Positions 28,133 through 38,700 of a stretch of 64,000 bases of DNA are shown one piece after another (within the stretch, counting starts at the first letter, position 1; each line of letters starts with the position of its first letter). Under the pieces are notes generated by a model. The model was not told where the DNA came from. It saw only the letters and a list, made by a program, of their open reading frames with translations, and did no database searches. The DNA lies in NCBI RefSeq assembly GCF_002101815.1, contig NZ_LQPM01000010.1, positions 1 through 64,000 of the forward strand. Direction: 5' to 3'. The translations under genes and the position numbers were made by a program. This stretch comes from Mycobacterium paraense. Lineage in GTDB: Bacteria; Actinomycetota; Actinomycetes; Mycobacteriales; Mycobacteriaceae.

Positions 28133-28741
28133 TCAGTGCTGCGTCAGGATCCCGTAGCGCTGCCACCACTGGTAGAGGCTGTCGAGGTTTGGCCCGCCGT
28201 TAACGGTGGCCAACAGCAGCTGGGCGTCGCGGGTCCAGGCGATGTTGGCGCGGTCCGCGACGCTGCCGCACACCACCTTGCCGCCGATCTGGTTGCCGTT
28301 GGACCAGGTGCCGGGCAGCGGAAAGGTGTTGTCGGCCGGGCACGCCGAGACCAGCATGCCGCTGGCGGTCGTCTGGAAATCACCGGTCAGCGCGTCCAGG
28401 TCGTCGTAGAGGGTGAAGCGCGCGTAGGTCGGGGTGCCCGAGTCGGCGCTTTGGGTGCAGTCCAGGCTGGCGACCGCGGTCGGGAACGGATCGGTGGCCC
28501 GGGTGCACGCGGCGGGGTTGTAGCCCGGGGGCAGCAGGCCGACGAGCTGTTGCTCGTTGGGGCTGAAGTTCTTCCCCGAACCGGCCTGGGCGGCAACCGT
28601 TCTCGCGGCGTCGCGGGTGGGCGCGCGGGCGTCGCGCTCGGACAGGGCGAGGAAACCGACGCCGATCGCGACCGCGAGCACGACCAACCCCGCGCCGATG
28701 CCCAGCCACACGGCCCGCCGCCGAATCTCCAACCCGCGCAT
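28133..28741 (-). CDS. membrane-anchored extracytoplasmic protein, PknH-sensor-like
   Basis: A 202-residue protein with a short basic cytoplasmic start (MRGLEIRRRAVW), one membrane span (LGIGAGLVVLAVAIGVGFLAL) and an exported domain with four cysteines that could form two disulfides (AACTRA, SLDCTQ, SACPAD, KVVCGS). The pattern of paired cysteines and a YQWWQRYGIL end resembles the extracellular domains of mycobacterial Ser/Thr kinases and their stand-alone relatives. No kinase domain is present. Ligand and role unknown. It is convergent with the DJ-1 gene. Confidence 0.75.
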   Translation of the reverse strand: MRGLEIRRRAVWLGIGAGLVVLAVAIGVGFLALSERDARAPTRDAARTVAAQAGSGKNFSPNEQQLVGLLPPGYNPAACTRATDPFPTAVASLDCTQSADSGTPTYARFTLYDDLDALTGDFQTTASGMLVSACPADNTFPLPGTWSNGNQIGGKVVCGSVADRANIAWTRDAQLLLATVNGGPNLDSLYQWWQRYGILTQH

Positions 28742-28765
28742 CGTCGTAACTTAAGGCCGGCGGCG

Positions 28766-29473
28766 CTACGTCGCCGCCCCGGCCGCCAGATGTTCGCCGA
28801 AGAACGCGAAGATGCGGTTCCACGCGTCGTCGGTGGCCGCCTGGTCGTAGCCGAAACCCGTGATGCGAAGCAGCGGTTGCGCGGGAAGGGTGTTGGCGAA
28901 GCTGTGCCCGACGCCGGGGTACACCTTGGTGTCGGTGGTGATCTGCTTGGCCTCGGTCACCTCCCGGAACTTCTCCGGCGCACCCCGGCCCAGCGGGTCG
29001 CGGGCGCCGAAGCTCGCGACGATCGGGCATGCCCCGTCCAGGGTCTTGTCGAGGTTGCGCGGCAGGGGAGTGCCGTAGAACGGCGCCGAGGCGCCAAAAC
29101 CCTTGGGCGACATGACGAGGGCGAAATGGCCGCCCATGCAGAAACCCGCGATGCCGACCTGCCCCGAGCACTCGGGCATCGCCTTGAGGTAATCGCGCGC
29201 CGCGAGGATGTCGTCAAGCGCGCGGCCCCGCTGCGCCTGCATCTCCCGCATGACGCGCGTGATGCAGCGGATGCGGCCACCGCGGGCGTACAGGTTCGGA
29301 GTGAGCGCCAGGTACCCGCCCCGGGCGATCCGCGCGTTGGTCGCCTGCTTGTCCCGGCCGTACCCGAACGCGTCGTGGATCACCACCACGCCCGGCCACG
29401 GGCCCTGTCCCTGCGGAACGTCCAGCAGCGCATCGATCGGTCCGTCGGGCGTGTCGATCTCAATCGTTGTCAT
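28766..29473 (-). CDS. dienelactone hydrolase family protein (Rv2054-like)
   Basis: A 235-residue alpha/beta hydrolase. It has VVVIHDAFGYGRDKQATNARIARGGY in pieces, and a cysteine nucleophile in the elbow GFCMGGH near residue 118, as in dienelactone hydrolases. VASFGARDPLG carries the acid residue and YPGVGHSFAN the histidine. I chose the ATG at 29473 (MTTIEIDTPDGPIDALL); the open frame continues to 29548 but the extension overlaps the divergent fxsA start. Physiological substrate unknown. Confidence 0.9.
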   Translation of the reverse strand: MTTIEIDTPDGPIDALLDVPQGQGPWPGVVVIHDAFGYGRDKQATNARIARGGYLALTPNLYARGGRIRCITRVMREMQAQRGRALDDILAARDYLKAMPECSGQVGIAGFCMGGHFALVMSPKGFGASAPFYGTPLPRNLDKTLDGACPIVASFGARDPLGRGAPEKFREVTEAKQITTDTKVYPGVGHSFANTLPAQPLLRITGFGYDQAATDDAWNRIFAFFGEHLAAGAAT

Positions 29474-29546
29474 AGCGTCATCTAACTGCAGCCTGGACGC
29501 GCGCCACCAGGGGAACTCGCGGACCGCCCGCGGACGTTTCCCTGAC

Positions 29547-30071
29547 ATGTTGTCGCGGCTGCTGTTGATTTACGCCGTCGTCGAGCTGGCGGCGGTCATC
29601 GCCCTGGTCTCGACGGTCGGATGGGGCTGGACGCTGCTGGTGCTGCTGGCCACCTTCCTGCTCGCGTGGGGTGTGCTGGCGCCGATGGCGGGATCCCAAC
29701 TCCTCCGGCAGGTCCGGCAGTTGCGCTCCGATCCCGGCGCGGTGAGCGAGGGCACCATGGTCACGCTGGCCACCGTCCTGATCCTGGTCCCGGGGCTGGT
29801 GACCACGGTGTTGGGGCTGTTGCTGCTGGTTCCGCCCATACGGTCGGTCGCCCGCCCCGGCTTGACCGCGCTCGGATTGCGCGGTTGGCGACGGCGGATG
29901 CCGCTGATCACCGACGCGCGGCTGTTCGGCGCCGACGGCCGCCGGGGCTACCCGGCCGAGGGCCCGGCTGACTACATCGACGGCGAGGTCGTCGATGTCC
30001 GGGAGTACCGGGCGCCCGCCCTGCCCAACGAGATGCGCGGCGGATTCCCCGGCCACCCCGGGTGGGATTAG
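29547..30071 (+). CDS. fxsA: FxsA family membrane protein
   Basis: A 174-residue inner-membrane protein of the FxsA family, named for suppression of F-exclusion of phage T7. It has about three or four hydrophobic spans: LLLIYAVVELAAVIALVST, LLVLLATFLLAWGVLAP and LATVLILVPGLVTTVLGLLLL. A hydrophilic C-terminal tail of about 60 residues follows. The GLVTTVLGLLLLVPPIRS segment is diagnostic. It diverges from the dienelactone hydrolase gene, as Rv2053c and Rv2054 do in my memory of M. tuberculosis. Cellular role in mycobacteria is unknown. Confidence 0.88.
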   Translation: MLSRLLLIYAVVELAAVIALVSTVGWGWTLLVLLATFLLAWGVLAPMAGSQLLRQVRQLRSDPGAVSEGTMVTLATVLILVPGLVTTVLGLLLLVPPIRSVARPGLTALGLRGWRRRMPLITDARLFGADGRRGYPAEGPADYIDGEVVDVREYRAPALPNEMRGGFPGHPGWD

Positions 30072-30105
30072 CCGCTCCGGCGGTCGCCGCACGTAGTTTT
30101 GGGCT

Positions 30106-31728
30106 GTGACGTCCGCCGATCCTCCGCCCGGCACCCCTACCACGCTGCTGGTCAACGGCCGGGTGCACAGCCCGACCCACCCCGACGCGACCGCGATGGC
30201 AGTGCGCGGCGGCGTCGTCGCCTGGCTGGGCAGCGACGACGTCGGGCGCGCCCAGTTTCCCGGTGCCGAGGTGGAGGACCTGGACGGCGGCTTCGTCGCC
30301 CCGGGATTCGTGGATAGCCACATCCACCTGACCGCCACCGGCCTCACGCTCAGCGGCCTGGACCTGCGGTGCGCCACGTCGCGCGCCCAGTGCCTCCGGC
30401 TGGTCGCCGACTTCGCCGCCGCCCACCCCGGCCAACCGGTGTGGGGACACGGCTGGGACGAATCGTCGTGGCCGGACAACACCCCGCCGACCACCGCCGA
30501 ACTGGACGCGGTCCTCGGCGACCGGCCCGCCTACCTGGCCCGCGTCGACGTCCACTCCGCGCTGGCCTCGACAGGGCTGCGGCGGTTGGTCGCGGACTTG
30601 CCCGCGGCGGCCGGTTTCACCCCCGAGCGGCCGCTGACCGGCGACGCCCATCACCTGGTTCGGAAGGTCGCCCGCGACCTGCTGACGCCGGGGCAGCTGG
30701 CCGAGGCCCGCAAGGCCGCCCTCCAGGCCGCCGCGGCGGCCGGCATCGTCGCGGTGCACGAATGCGCGGGCCCGGAGATCGGCGGGCTCGGCGACTGGCT
30801 GCGGCTGCGTGAACTCGACCACGGCGTCGAGGTGATCGGCTACTGGGGTCAGGCGGTGACCACGGCCGCCGAGGCGCGGCAACTGAGCAGCGAGACCGGC
30901 GCGCGCGGGCTGGCCGGCGACCTGTTCGTCGACGGGGCGCTCGGGTCGCACACCGCGTGGCTGCACGAGCCCTACGCCGACGCGCCGGACCGCGTCGGCA
31001 CCTGCTACTTGGATCCCGACGCCATCGAAGGCCACCTGCGGGCCTGCACCGAGGCGGAGGTGACGGCCGGTTTCCACGTCATCGGCGACGCCGCGGTGTC
31101 GGCCGCTGTCGCCGCGCTGGAACGGGTCGTCGCGGACCTCGGGGTCGCCGCGGTCGCGCGCTGCGGGCACCGCCTGGAGCACGTGGAGATGGTCGACGCC
31201 GACCAGGCGGCCAAACTCGGCGCGTGGGGCGTCATCGCCAGCGTGCAGCCCACTTTCGATGCGCTGTGGGGCGGCGCCGACGGCATGTACGCGCGGCGAC
31301 TCGGCCCCGAACGAGGCAGGCTACTCAACCCGCTCGCGCTGTTAGCATCCCAAGGCGTGCCCCTCGCGCTCGGTTCCGACGCCCCGGTGACGGGCCTCGA
31401 CCCGTGGGCGAGCGTGCGCGCGGCCGTCAATCACCACACCCCCGGCAGCGCGGTGTCGGCGCGGGCCGCGTTCGCCGCCGCCACCCGCGGCGGCTGGCGG
31501 GCGGCCGGCGTCCGCGACGGACAGACGGGCACGTTGGTGCCGGGCGCCCCGGCCTCGTACGCCGTGTGGGACGCCGGGACCCTGGACGTCCTCGCGCCCC
31601 GCGACGCCGTCCAGCGCTGGTCGACCGACCCGCGCTCCCGGGTGCCCGCGTTGCCGCGCTTGGGGCCCTCCGACGCGCTGCCGCGCTGCCGTCGAACCGT
31701 CCACCGAGGCGCCGTCGTTCATGGCTAG
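30106..31728 (+). CDS. amidohydrolase family protein (YtcJ-like)
   Basis: A 540-residue metal-dependent amidohydrolase. The composite N-terminal domain is followed by the metal-binding [17 protein letters not shown] (His-x-His). [24 protein letters not shown] and [10 protein letters not shown] then supply later metal/catalytic histidines, and [15 protein letters not shown] supplies the catalytic Asp. This is the YtcJ/NfdA-like subgroup acting on amide or formamide bonds. It starts at a GTG (30106). Its stop overlaps the lnt start by eight bases, indicating a coupled operon with lnt and ppm1. From memory, Rv2052c occupies the equivalent place. Confidence 0.85.
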   Translation: MTSADPPPGTPTTLLVNGRVHSPTHPDATAMAVRGGVVAWLGSDDVGRAQFPGAEVEDLDGGFVAPGFVDSHIHLTATGLTLSGLDLRCATSRAQCLRLVADFAAAHPGQPVWGHGWDESSWPDNTPPTTAELDAVLGDRPAYLARVDVHSALASTGLRRLVADLPAAAGFTPERPLTGDAHHLVRKVARDLLTPGQLAEARKAALQAAAAAGIVAVHECAGPEIGGLGDWLRLRELDHGVEVIGYWGQAVTTAAEARQLSSETGARGLAGDLFVDGALGSHTAWLHEPYADAPDRVGTCYLDPDAIEGHLRACTEAEVTAGFHVIGDAAVSAAVAALERVVADLGVAAVARCGHRLEHVEMVDADQAAKLGAWGVIASVQPTFDALWGGADGMYARRLGPERGRLLNPLALLASQGVPLALGSDAPVTGLDPWASVRAAVNHHTPGSAVSARAAFAAATRGGWRAAGVRDGQTGTLVPGAPASYAVWDAGTLDVLAPRDAVQRWSTDPRSRVPALPRLGPSDALPRCRRTVHRGAVVHG

Positions 31729-33733
31729 GGAGTGGTTCGGACGCGAGGAGCGATCCGGCCAGGACCCGGAGGCCGCCCCGGTCTCCGAGGACCCGATCAG
31801 CGAAGAGGCCGAATCCGACCGCGACGACGAGCCCCTCGAGGTGCACCCCGCGCCGGAAGAGCCGGCACCCGACGGACCCGGGCCAGCCGATCGGCTGGGC
31901 GCGCTCGCACGCCGGGCGCTGGCGGGGCTGGCCGGGGCGGCGGCCGCGCGGCTGCCCGGGGCCCGCGCCGCGCTGGTGCCGCGCCTGCCGCGCCTCGCGC
32001 TCGCCATCGCCGGCGGGCTACTGCTGTTCACCAGCTTCCCCGTCATGAATTGGTGGTGGGCCGCTGTCGTCGCCGCCGCGCTGCTGGGGTGGGTGCTGAC
32101 GCGGCCGGCGACCACGACCGCGGGAGGCTTCGGCTACGGGTTCCTGTTCGGGCTGGCCTTCTACATCCCGCTGCTGCCCTGGATCAGCTTGCTGGTGGGC
32201 GCCGTGCCCTGGCTGGCGCTGGCGACGACGTGCGCGCTCTTTCCCGGTCTGTTCGGGTTGTGCGCCGTCATCGTGCGGCGGCTGCCCGGCTGGCCGGTCT
32301 GGTTCGCGCTGGTGTGGGCCGCCCAGGAGTGGCTGAAGTCCGTCTTCCCGTTCGGCGGTTTTCCCTGGGGTGCGGTGGCGTTCGGTCAAACCCAAGGTCC
32401 GTTGTTGCCGCTGGTTCAGCTCGGCGGCGTCGCGCTGCTGTCGACGGCGGTCATGCTGGTGGGATTCAGCGCCACCGCGATCGCGCTGGAAATCGCCAAG
32501 TGGTGGAAGACCGGTCACGCCCCCCGGGCCGCCGAGGCCCCGGGGCCGCCGCCCGCCGTCCTGCTGCCCGGCGTCTGCATCAGCCTGGTGTTGTTCGCCG
32601 CCGTGCTCGTCTGGCCGCAGGTGCGCCACGCCGGCGCGGGGGCGGGCGGGGACCCCTCGGTCACTGTCGCGGCGGTCCAGGGCAACGTGCCGCGGTTGGG
32701 CCTGGATTTCAACTCCCAGCGCCGCGCGGTGCTGGACAACCACGTGCGCGAGACCCTGCGGCTGGCCGACGACGTGCGTTCGGGCGCGGCGCCGCAGCCC
32801 CAGTTCGTGATCTGGCCGGAGGACTCCTCGGACATCGATCCGCTCACCAACGCCGACGCCGCCGAGCAGGTCGCGCGCGCCGTCGCGGCGATCGGCGCGC
32901 CGATACTGATCGGCACGGTGCTCGACGTGCCCGGCCGCACGCCCGAGAGCTCCGCCTACACGAACACCGTCATCGTGTGGAACCCGGTCAGCGGGCCGGC
33001 CGACCGCCACGACAAGGAAATCGTGCAGCCGTTCGGCGAGTACCTGCCGATGCCGTGGCTGTTCAAGCACCTGTCCGGGTACGCCGACCGGGCCGGCCAC
33101 ATGGTGCCCGGCAAAAGCAGCGGGGTGGTGCACATCGCCGGGGTGCCGGTGGGGGTGTCCACCTGCTGGGAGGTCATCTTCGACCGGGCGCCGCGCAAGG
33201 CGGTCCGCAACGGCGCCCAGCTGCTGGCGGTGCCCAGCAACAACGCCACCTTCAACAAGACGATGAGCGAGCAGCAGCTGGCGTTCGCGAAGGTCCGCGC
33301 CGTGGAGCACGACCGCTACGTCGTGGTCGCCGGCACCACCGGGATCAGCGCGGTCATCGCCCCCGACGGCGCCGAGCTGGCGCGCACCGACTTCTTCGAG
33401 CCCGCCTACCTGGACATGCAGGTGCGCCTCAAGACCAAGCTGACGCCGGCAACCCGCTGGGCCCCGATCCTGCAGTGGGTTCTGGTGCTGGCGGCCGGAG
33501 CGGCCATTCTGGTAGGGATACGGCACAATGGATGGTTCGTGCGTCCGGTTCGCCTGAGGTCGCGGCCCCGCGGTGAACCGGAAGACGCCGGTACGCCCCC
33601 GGGCGAACCCCCGCCCGACGAGGGCGACGCCCAGACCGCGCAAGACGCTGCGCCGGAGGTGGGCGGCGGTGACGACACGCCGCCCGACGAGGGCGGGCAA
33701 CCTGATTTCGGGCGACACAGAGGAGCTACATGA
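31721..33733 (+). CDS. lnt: apolipoprotein N-acyltransferase
   Basis: Lnt adds the third acyl chain to the N-terminal cysteine of lipoproteins at the outer face of the membrane. The 670-residue protein has an acidic Pro/Glu-rich cytoplasmic start (about residues 1-85), about six to eight spans, a carbon-nitrogen hydrolase domain, and a last span near residues 590-605. The catalytic triad fits Glu367 (WPEDSSD), Lys432 ([14 protein letters not shown]) and Cys482 (VSTCWEVIF). A hydrophilic Pro/Asp-rich tail of about 55 residues follows. The stop overlaps ppm1 (ATGA). In M. tuberculosis the two activities are one fused polypeptide (Rv2051c); here they are separate. Confidence 0.93.
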   Translation: MAREWFGREERSGQDPEAAPVSEDPISEEAESDRDDEPLEVHPAPEEPAPDGPGPADRLGALARRALAGLAGAAAARLPGARAALVPRLPRLALAIAGGLLLFTSFPVMNWWWAAVVAAALLGWVLTRPATTTAGGFGYGFLFGLAFYIPLLPWISLLVGAVPWLALATTCALFPGLFGLCAVIVRRLPGWPVWFALVWAAQEWLKSVFPFGGFPWGAVAFGQTQGPLLPLVQLGGVALLSTAVMLVGFSATAIALEIAKWWKTGHAPRAAEAPGPPPAVLLPGVCISLVLFAAVLVWPQVRHAGAGAGGDPSVTVAAVQGNVPRLGLDFNSQRRAVLDNHVRETLRLADDVRSGAAPQPQFVIWPEDSSDIDPLTNADAAEQVARAVAAIGAPILIGTVLDVPGRTPESSAYTNTVIVWNPVSGPADRHDKEIVQPFGEYLPMPWLFKHLSGYADRAGHMVPGKSSGVVHIAGVPVGVSTCWEVIFDRAPRKAVRNGAQLLAVPSNNATFNKTMSEQQLAFAKVRAVEHDRYVVVAGTTGISAVIAPDGAELARTDFFEPAYLDMQVRLKTKLTPATRWAPILQWVLVLAAGAAILVGIRHNGWFVRPVRLRSRPRGEPEDAGTPPGEPPPDEGDAQTAQDAAPEVGGGDDTPPDEGGQPDFGRHRGAT

Positions 33734-34524
33734 CCACCGGCCAGCCGGCGCCCCGGGTCCCGGGCAACCGTCCCAGCGAGCGCGTCCTGGTGATCATCCC
33801 GACGTTCAACGAGCGGGAGAACCTGCCGGTGATCTATCGGCGGCTCACGGACGCGTGCCCGGGCGTGCACCTGCTGATCGTCGACGACAACAGCCCCGAC
33901 GGCACCGGGCAGCTCGCCGACGAGCTGGCGGCGGCCGATCCAGACCGCGTGCACGTGATGCACCGCACCGCGAAGGACGGCCTGGGGGCCGCCTACCTGG
34001 CGGGATTCGCCTGGGGTTTGAGCCGGGACTACTCGGTCCTCGTCGAGATGGACGCCGACGGCAGCCACGCGCCCGAACAGCTGCACCTGCTGCTGGACGC
34101 GGTCGACGCCGGCGCGGACCTGGCCATCGGCTCGCGCTACGTCGAGGGCGGCGCGGTGCGGAACTGGCCATGGCGGCGGTGGGCGCTGTCGTGGACGGCC
34201 AACACCTACGCCCGGCTGGCGCTGGGCATCGGCGTCCACGACATCACCGCCGGCTATCGGGCCTACCGCCGCGAGGTCCTCGAGACGATCGGCCTCGACG
34301 GCGTGGACTCCAAGGGCTATTGCTTCCAGATCGACCTGACCTGGCGCACCGTGTGCAGCGGATTCGTCATCGCCGAGGTGCCGATCACCTTCACCGAGCG
34401 GGAACTCGGTGTATCCAAGATGAGCGGATCGAACATCCGCGAGGCGCTGGTCAAGGTCACCCGATGGGGCATCGAGGGGCGAACGAACCGTCCCCGCGCG
34501 ATCCGCGCCGACGACCGCAGCTAG
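33730..34524 (+). CDS. ppm1: polyprenol monophosphomannose synthase
   Basis: Ppm1 transfers mannose from GDP-mannose to polyprenyl phosphate, making the donor for late steps of lipomannan, lipoarabinomannan and protein mannosylation. The 264-residue GT2 enzyme shows [38 protein letters not shown] and the metal-binding [13 protein letters not shown]. It has [13 protein letters not shown] and a late [16 protein letters not shown]. No membrane spans are present, so it likely depends on the preceding Lnt for membrane recruitment, as reported for non-fused mycobacterial versions. It starts inside the lnt stop. Confidence 0.94.
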   Translation: MTTGQPAPRVPGNRPSERVLVIIPTFNERENLPVIYRRLTDACPGVHLLIVDDNSPDGTGQLADELAAADPDRVHVMHRTAKDGLGAAYLAGFAWGLSRDYSVLVEMDADGSHAPEQLHLLLDAVDAGADLAIGSRYVEGGAVRNWPWRRWALSWTANTYARLALGIGVHDITAGYRAYRREVLETIGLDGVDSKGYCFQIDLTWRTVCSGFVIAEVPITFTERELGVSKMSGSNIREALVKVTRWGIEGRTNRPRAIRADDRS

Positions 34525-34539
34525 CGGCGCGCCCGCGGG

Positions 34540-34875
34540 TCAGCCGCGGCGCCTCGACCTGATCAGGTCGAGGCGCTCCTTGAGCAGCTCTTCGAGCTCC
34601 TCCACCGAGCGGCGCTCCAGCAGCATGTCCCAGTGGGTGCGCGGCGGCTTGACCTTCTTCGGCTCGGGCAGGTCGCCCTCGATGAGGGTGCCCTCCATGC
34701 CGTTGCGGCACAGCCAGGTGCCGGGGATGTCGGCGTCGTCGGCGAAGGGGACCTCGAACTCCTCGCCGTTCTCGGTGCGGTACCGCGCGATCTGGCGCGG
34801 CGCGAGGTCGTGGTTGCGGTCGGTCTCGTAGCTCACGGCTCCAAGGCGACTGCCTCTCAGAACGCGATCGGCCAT
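34540..34875 (-). CDS. rbpA: RNA polymerase-binding protein RbpA
   Basis: RbpA is an essential actinobacterial transcription factor that binds group 1/2 sigma factors and stabilises the open promoter complex. The 111-residue protein has the whole family sequence: MADRVLRGSRLGAVSYETDR at the N-terminal tail, the core RTENGEEFEVPFADDADIPG, the basic linker KKVKPPRTHWDML and the sigma-interaction helix SVEELEELLKERLDLIRSRR. It starts at the ATG at 34875 behind a strong GAAGGAG. It is convergent with ppm1 and divergent from the 35037 gene. Confidence 0.96.
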   Translation of the reverse strand: MADRVLRGSRLGAVSYETDRNHDLAPRQIARYRTENGEEFEVPFADDADIPGTWLCRNGMEGTLIEGDLPEPKKVKPPRTHWDMLLERRSVEELEELLKERLDLIRSRRRG

Positions 34876-35016
34876 GCGTGCTACTCCTTCAGGTTCTGCG
34901 GGCTGTGGTGCAATTCTGTTCCGCTTAAGCAAACGATATGACGGTCGGCGTAGTTCCCAGGCCGACACGCGGCATACGCGACGCGACCATCCATGATACC
35001 GGGGATCGCAAAGGCG

Positions 35017-35032
35017 GCCGACTACAGTCGGC
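35017..35032. promoter_or_regulatory. small hairpin dyad at the start of the Cys-rich gene
   Basis: GCCGAC-TACA-GTCGGC ends five bases before the GTG at 35037 and would cover its ribosome-binding region as a 6-bp stem with a 4-base loop. The rest of the 161-base divergent region (34876-35036) holds the rbpA ribosome site and presumably both promoters; no clear operator is visible. Confidence 0.35.
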
Positions 35033-35036
35033 AGGC

Positions 35037-35399
35037 GTGACCCGCCGCTCCCGCCCGCAACCGTGCCGCTGGTGTGGTCGAGACGTGACCGATGCCGGCA
35101 TGGGCCGCCGCCGCCAGTACTGCCGGCAGTCGTGCCGGCAACGCGCCTACGAGCAACGCGCCTCGCTGACCCGGGGCTTGAATGCCGAAGGGGCCACGGC
35201 CCTGCCCGCCGACGCGGTGGTGCTGTCGGCCGACGAGGCGGCCGACCTGTCCGATCGCGTCTACCAGGTGCGATGCGCGGCCGAGGACGTCGCCACCGCG
35301 CTGGACGAGGGCGCCGGGGCGAGGGAACTGCGCGACCTGTGCAACGTGCTGATCCGCGCCGCCCACGCCGCCGACGGATGGCGCCGAGCGGCCGTCTAA
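35037..35399 (+). CDS. conserved hypothetical protein with Cys-rich N-terminus
   Basis: A 120-residue basic protein. Its N-terminus carries a C-x2-C (CRWCGRD) followed by RRQYCRQSCRQRAYEQR, a treble-clef-like four-cysteine arrangement common in small actinobacterial proteins (Rv2049c region). The C-terminal ~70 residues are acidic and helical (ADLSDRVYQVRCAAEDVATAL). I chose the GTG at 35037 because the cysteine motif begins at residue 10 from there. Function unknown; nucleic-acid or metal binding is a guess. It lies between rbpA and pks12. Confidence 0.75.
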   Translation: MTRRSRPQPCRWCGRDVTDAGMGRRRQYCRQSCRQRAYEQRASLTRGLNAEGATALPADAVVLSADEAADLSDRVYQVRCAAEDVATALDEGAGARELRDLCNVLIRAAHAADGWRRAAV

Positions 35400-35736
35400 C
35401 CCGGTTTGACCACGACCAATGGGTAGCCGAGTACAGTCGCGCCATGGGTGGCGGACCAGCCGTACTCGGGCGTACAAGCGAAGCCGGTCCTCCTCTAGCA
35501 GCCGGGAGTGTCGGACGTTTTTGAAATCGTGCCGGAGTTGGCCATACTCACGAGCGACATTCTCGGGTTCCAGAGCAGCGCGGAGTTTGTTGGGGCTGGT
35601 CGAAAAATCCACGAGACCGATTCGCGCAGCAACTTCCGTGGCTCGGCCGGGACGCGCGGCCGGGACGTTCGGCGAGGCCGCCCCTGGCGGCGACGCGACG
35701 GCCACACGCCGGGTGAGGGTTAGGCGAGGTTAGTAG
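35400..35736. other. intergenic region upstream of pks12
   Basis: A 337-base stretch with no credible gene. The short frames in it lack ribosome sites and family features, and part of it (about 35500-35640) is AT-richer than its surroundings. It should hold the pks12 promoter. The run GGGTGAGGGTTAGGCGAGGTTAG just before the pks12 ATG repeats GGTTAG and provides the GAGG ribosome site. No convincing -10/-35 pair or operator could be fixed by eye. Confidence 0.5.
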
Positions 35737-38700
35737 ATGGTGGACCAACTCCAGCATGCGACCGAGGCGCTGCGCAAAGCGCTGGTCCAGGTGGAACGCC
35801 TGAAGCGCACCAACCGTGCGCTGCTGGAGCGCTCGAGCGAGCCGATCGCCATCGTCGGCATGTCGTGCCGCTTCCCCGGCGGGGTAGAGACCCCTGAAGA
35901 CCTGTGGCGGATGGTCGCCGACGGCCGCGACGTGATCACGGAGTTCCCCACCGACCGCGGCTGGGACGTGGCGGGGCTGTTCGACCCGGATCCCGACGCC
36001 CGCCACAAGACCTACGCCCACACCGGGGGATTCGTCGACGGTGTCGCGGACTTCGACCCGGCTTTCTTCGGGATCGCGCCCAGCGAGGCGCTGGCGATGG
36101 ATCCCCAGCACCGGATGCTGCTGGAGCTGTCCTGGGAGGCGCTGGAGCGGGCCGGGATCGATCCGAGCGGGCTGCGCGGCAGCGCCACCGGCGTGTTCGC
36201 CGGGCTCATCGTGCAGGGCTACGGGATGTTGGCCGAGGAGATCGAGGGCTACCGGCTGACGGGCATGACCTCCAGCGTCGCCTCGGGGCGGGTCTCCTAC
36301 GTGCTCGGCCTGGAGGGCCCGGCGGTGTCGGTGGACACGGCGTGCTCGTCGTCGTTGGTGGCGCTGCACATGGCGGTGCAGTCGCTGCGGTCGGGGGAGT
36401 GCGACCTCGCGCTGGCCGGCGGCGCGACCGTGAACGCCACGCCGACCGTCTTCGTGGAATTCAGCCGGCACCGCGGGCTGGCGCCGGACGGCCGCTGCAA
36501 GGCCTACGCCGGCGCCGCCGACGGGGTCGGCTGGTCCGAGGGCGGCGCGATGCTGGTCGTCGAGCGGTTGTCGGACGCGCAGCGGTTGGGTCATCCGGTG
36601 TTCGCGGTGGTGCGCGGTTCCGCGGTCAACCAAGACGGCGCGTCCAACGGGTTGACGGCGCCCAACGGCCCGTCGCAGCAGCGCGTGGTGCGCGCCGCGC
36701 TGGCGAACGCGGGATTGTCGACCGCCGACGTGGACGTGGTCGAGGGCCACGGCACCGGCACGACGTTGGGCGACCCGATCGAGGCCCAGGCGCTGCTGGC
36801 CACCTACGGCCAGGACCGCACCGAACCGCTGTGGCTGGGGTCGATCAAATCGAACATGGGTCACACGCAGGCCGCCGCGGGCGTGGCCGGCGTGATCAAG
36901 ATGGTGCAGGCGATGCGCCACGAGACGTTGCCCGCGACGCTGCACGTGGATCAGCCCAGCCCGCACGTGGATTGGTCGGCCGGGGCGGTGTCGCTGCTGA
37001 CCGAGGCGCGCCCCTGGCCGGCCGAGGGCCGGCTGCGCCGGGCGGGCGTGTCGTCGTTCGGGATCAGCGGGACCAACGCGCACGTGATCGTGGAGGCGGT
37101 GCCCGCGGTCGAGCCGCGGCGATCCGGCCCCGCGCCCGCCGTGCTGCCGTGGGTCGTGTCGGCAAAGTCGGCCTCCGCGTTGCGATCTCAGGCCGCCCGG
37201 CTGGCGTCTCACGTGCGCGCCCACGGTGAGCTCGATAGCGCCGATGTGGCGTGGACCCTGGCGGGCCGGTCGAGCTTTGAGCACCGGGCCGTCGTCATCG
37301 GCGCCGATCGGGACCGGTTGCTGGCGGGCCTGGACGAGCTGGCCACCGACGAGCCCGTGTCGGTCATTCGCGGCACCGCCGCGCCCGCGGGCAAGACCGT
37401 CTTCGTCTTCCCCGGGCAAGGCTCGCAGTGGCTGGGCATGGGCGTCGAATTGCTCGACACCGCACCGGTGTTCGCGCGCCAGATCGAGGCGTGCGAACAG
37501 GCCTTCGCCGAATTCGTCGACTGGTCGCTGACCGACGTCCTGCGTGGCGCGCCCGACGCTCCCGGCACGGACCGGGTGGATGTCGTGCAGCCGGTGCTGT
37601 TCGCGGTGATGGTGGCGCTGGCCGAACTGTGGAAGTCGGTCGGCGTGAGCCCCGATGCGGTGATCGGTCACTCGCAGGGCGAGATCGCCGCGGCGTACGT
37701 CGCCGGCGCGCTGTCGTTGCGCGATGCCGCGCGGGTGGTCACGCTGCGCAGTCAGTTGTTGAGGTCGCTGGCCGGCCCCGGCGGCATGCTGTCCATCGCG
37801 TGCAGCACCGAGCGCGCGCGGGAATTGTTGGCGCCCTACGGCAATCGGGTCAGCATCGCCGCGGTCAACGGCCGGTCCGCCGTCGTGGTGTCCGGTGACG
37901 GGGCCGCCCTGGACGAACTCGTCGCGTTCTGCGCCGACCTGGAGCTGCGCACGCGCCGCATCGACGTCGACTATGCGTCGCACTCGGTCGAGGTCGAGGC
38001 GATTCGCGGTGAGCTCGCCGCGGCGCTGGCCGGTATCGAGCCGAGCTCGTCGCGCACGGCATTCTTTTCGACCGTGACCGGAAGCCGTTTGGACACCGCG
38101 GGATTGGACGCCGAATACTGGTATCGCAACATCCGGCAGACCGTTCAGTTCGACCAGGCGGTGCGCAGTGCTTCCGAGCACGGGTACCGAACCTTCATCG
38201 AATCCAGCCCGCATCCCGCGTTGATCGCCGGGATCGAAGACACCGCCAACGATTGCGCCGCCGGTGACACCGAGGCCATCGTCGTCCCGACTTTGGGCCG
38301 CGACGACGGCGGGCTCGAGCGGTTCCTGTCCTCCGCGGCCACCGCGTTCGTCGCGGGCCTGAGCGTGGATTGGCGGGGCGTCCTCGACGGGGCGGGATTC
38401 GTGGAGCTGCCGACGTATGCCTTTGACCGCCGGCGGTTTTGGCTGTCCGGGGAAGGTGTCGCCGCCGACGCCACGGGCTTGGGGCTGGCGGCCAGCGAGC
38501 ACCCACTGCTGAGCGCGGTCGTGGAGCTGCCGGCCTCGGGCGGGGTGGCGCTGACCGGGCGGTTGGCGCCGAGCCTGCAGGGGTGGCTGGCCGACCACGG
38601 CGTCTCCGGTGTCGCCGTGTTCCCCGGGGCCGGGTTTGTGGAGCTGGCGATCCGCGCGGGCGACGAGGTCGGTTGCTCGACCGTCGACGAGCTGACGCTG

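Noticed and set aside
28133..29485. Long plus-strand frame (28118-29485) over the anchored protein and dienelactone hydrolase
   Set aside because: Arg-rich shadow translation; both minus-strand genes have clear motifs and matching lengths.
35400..35736. Short frames in the pks12 upstream region (for example 35508-35723 and 35495-35707)
   Set aside because: No ribosome site, no recognisable sequence and overlapping frames on both strands; treated as intergenic.
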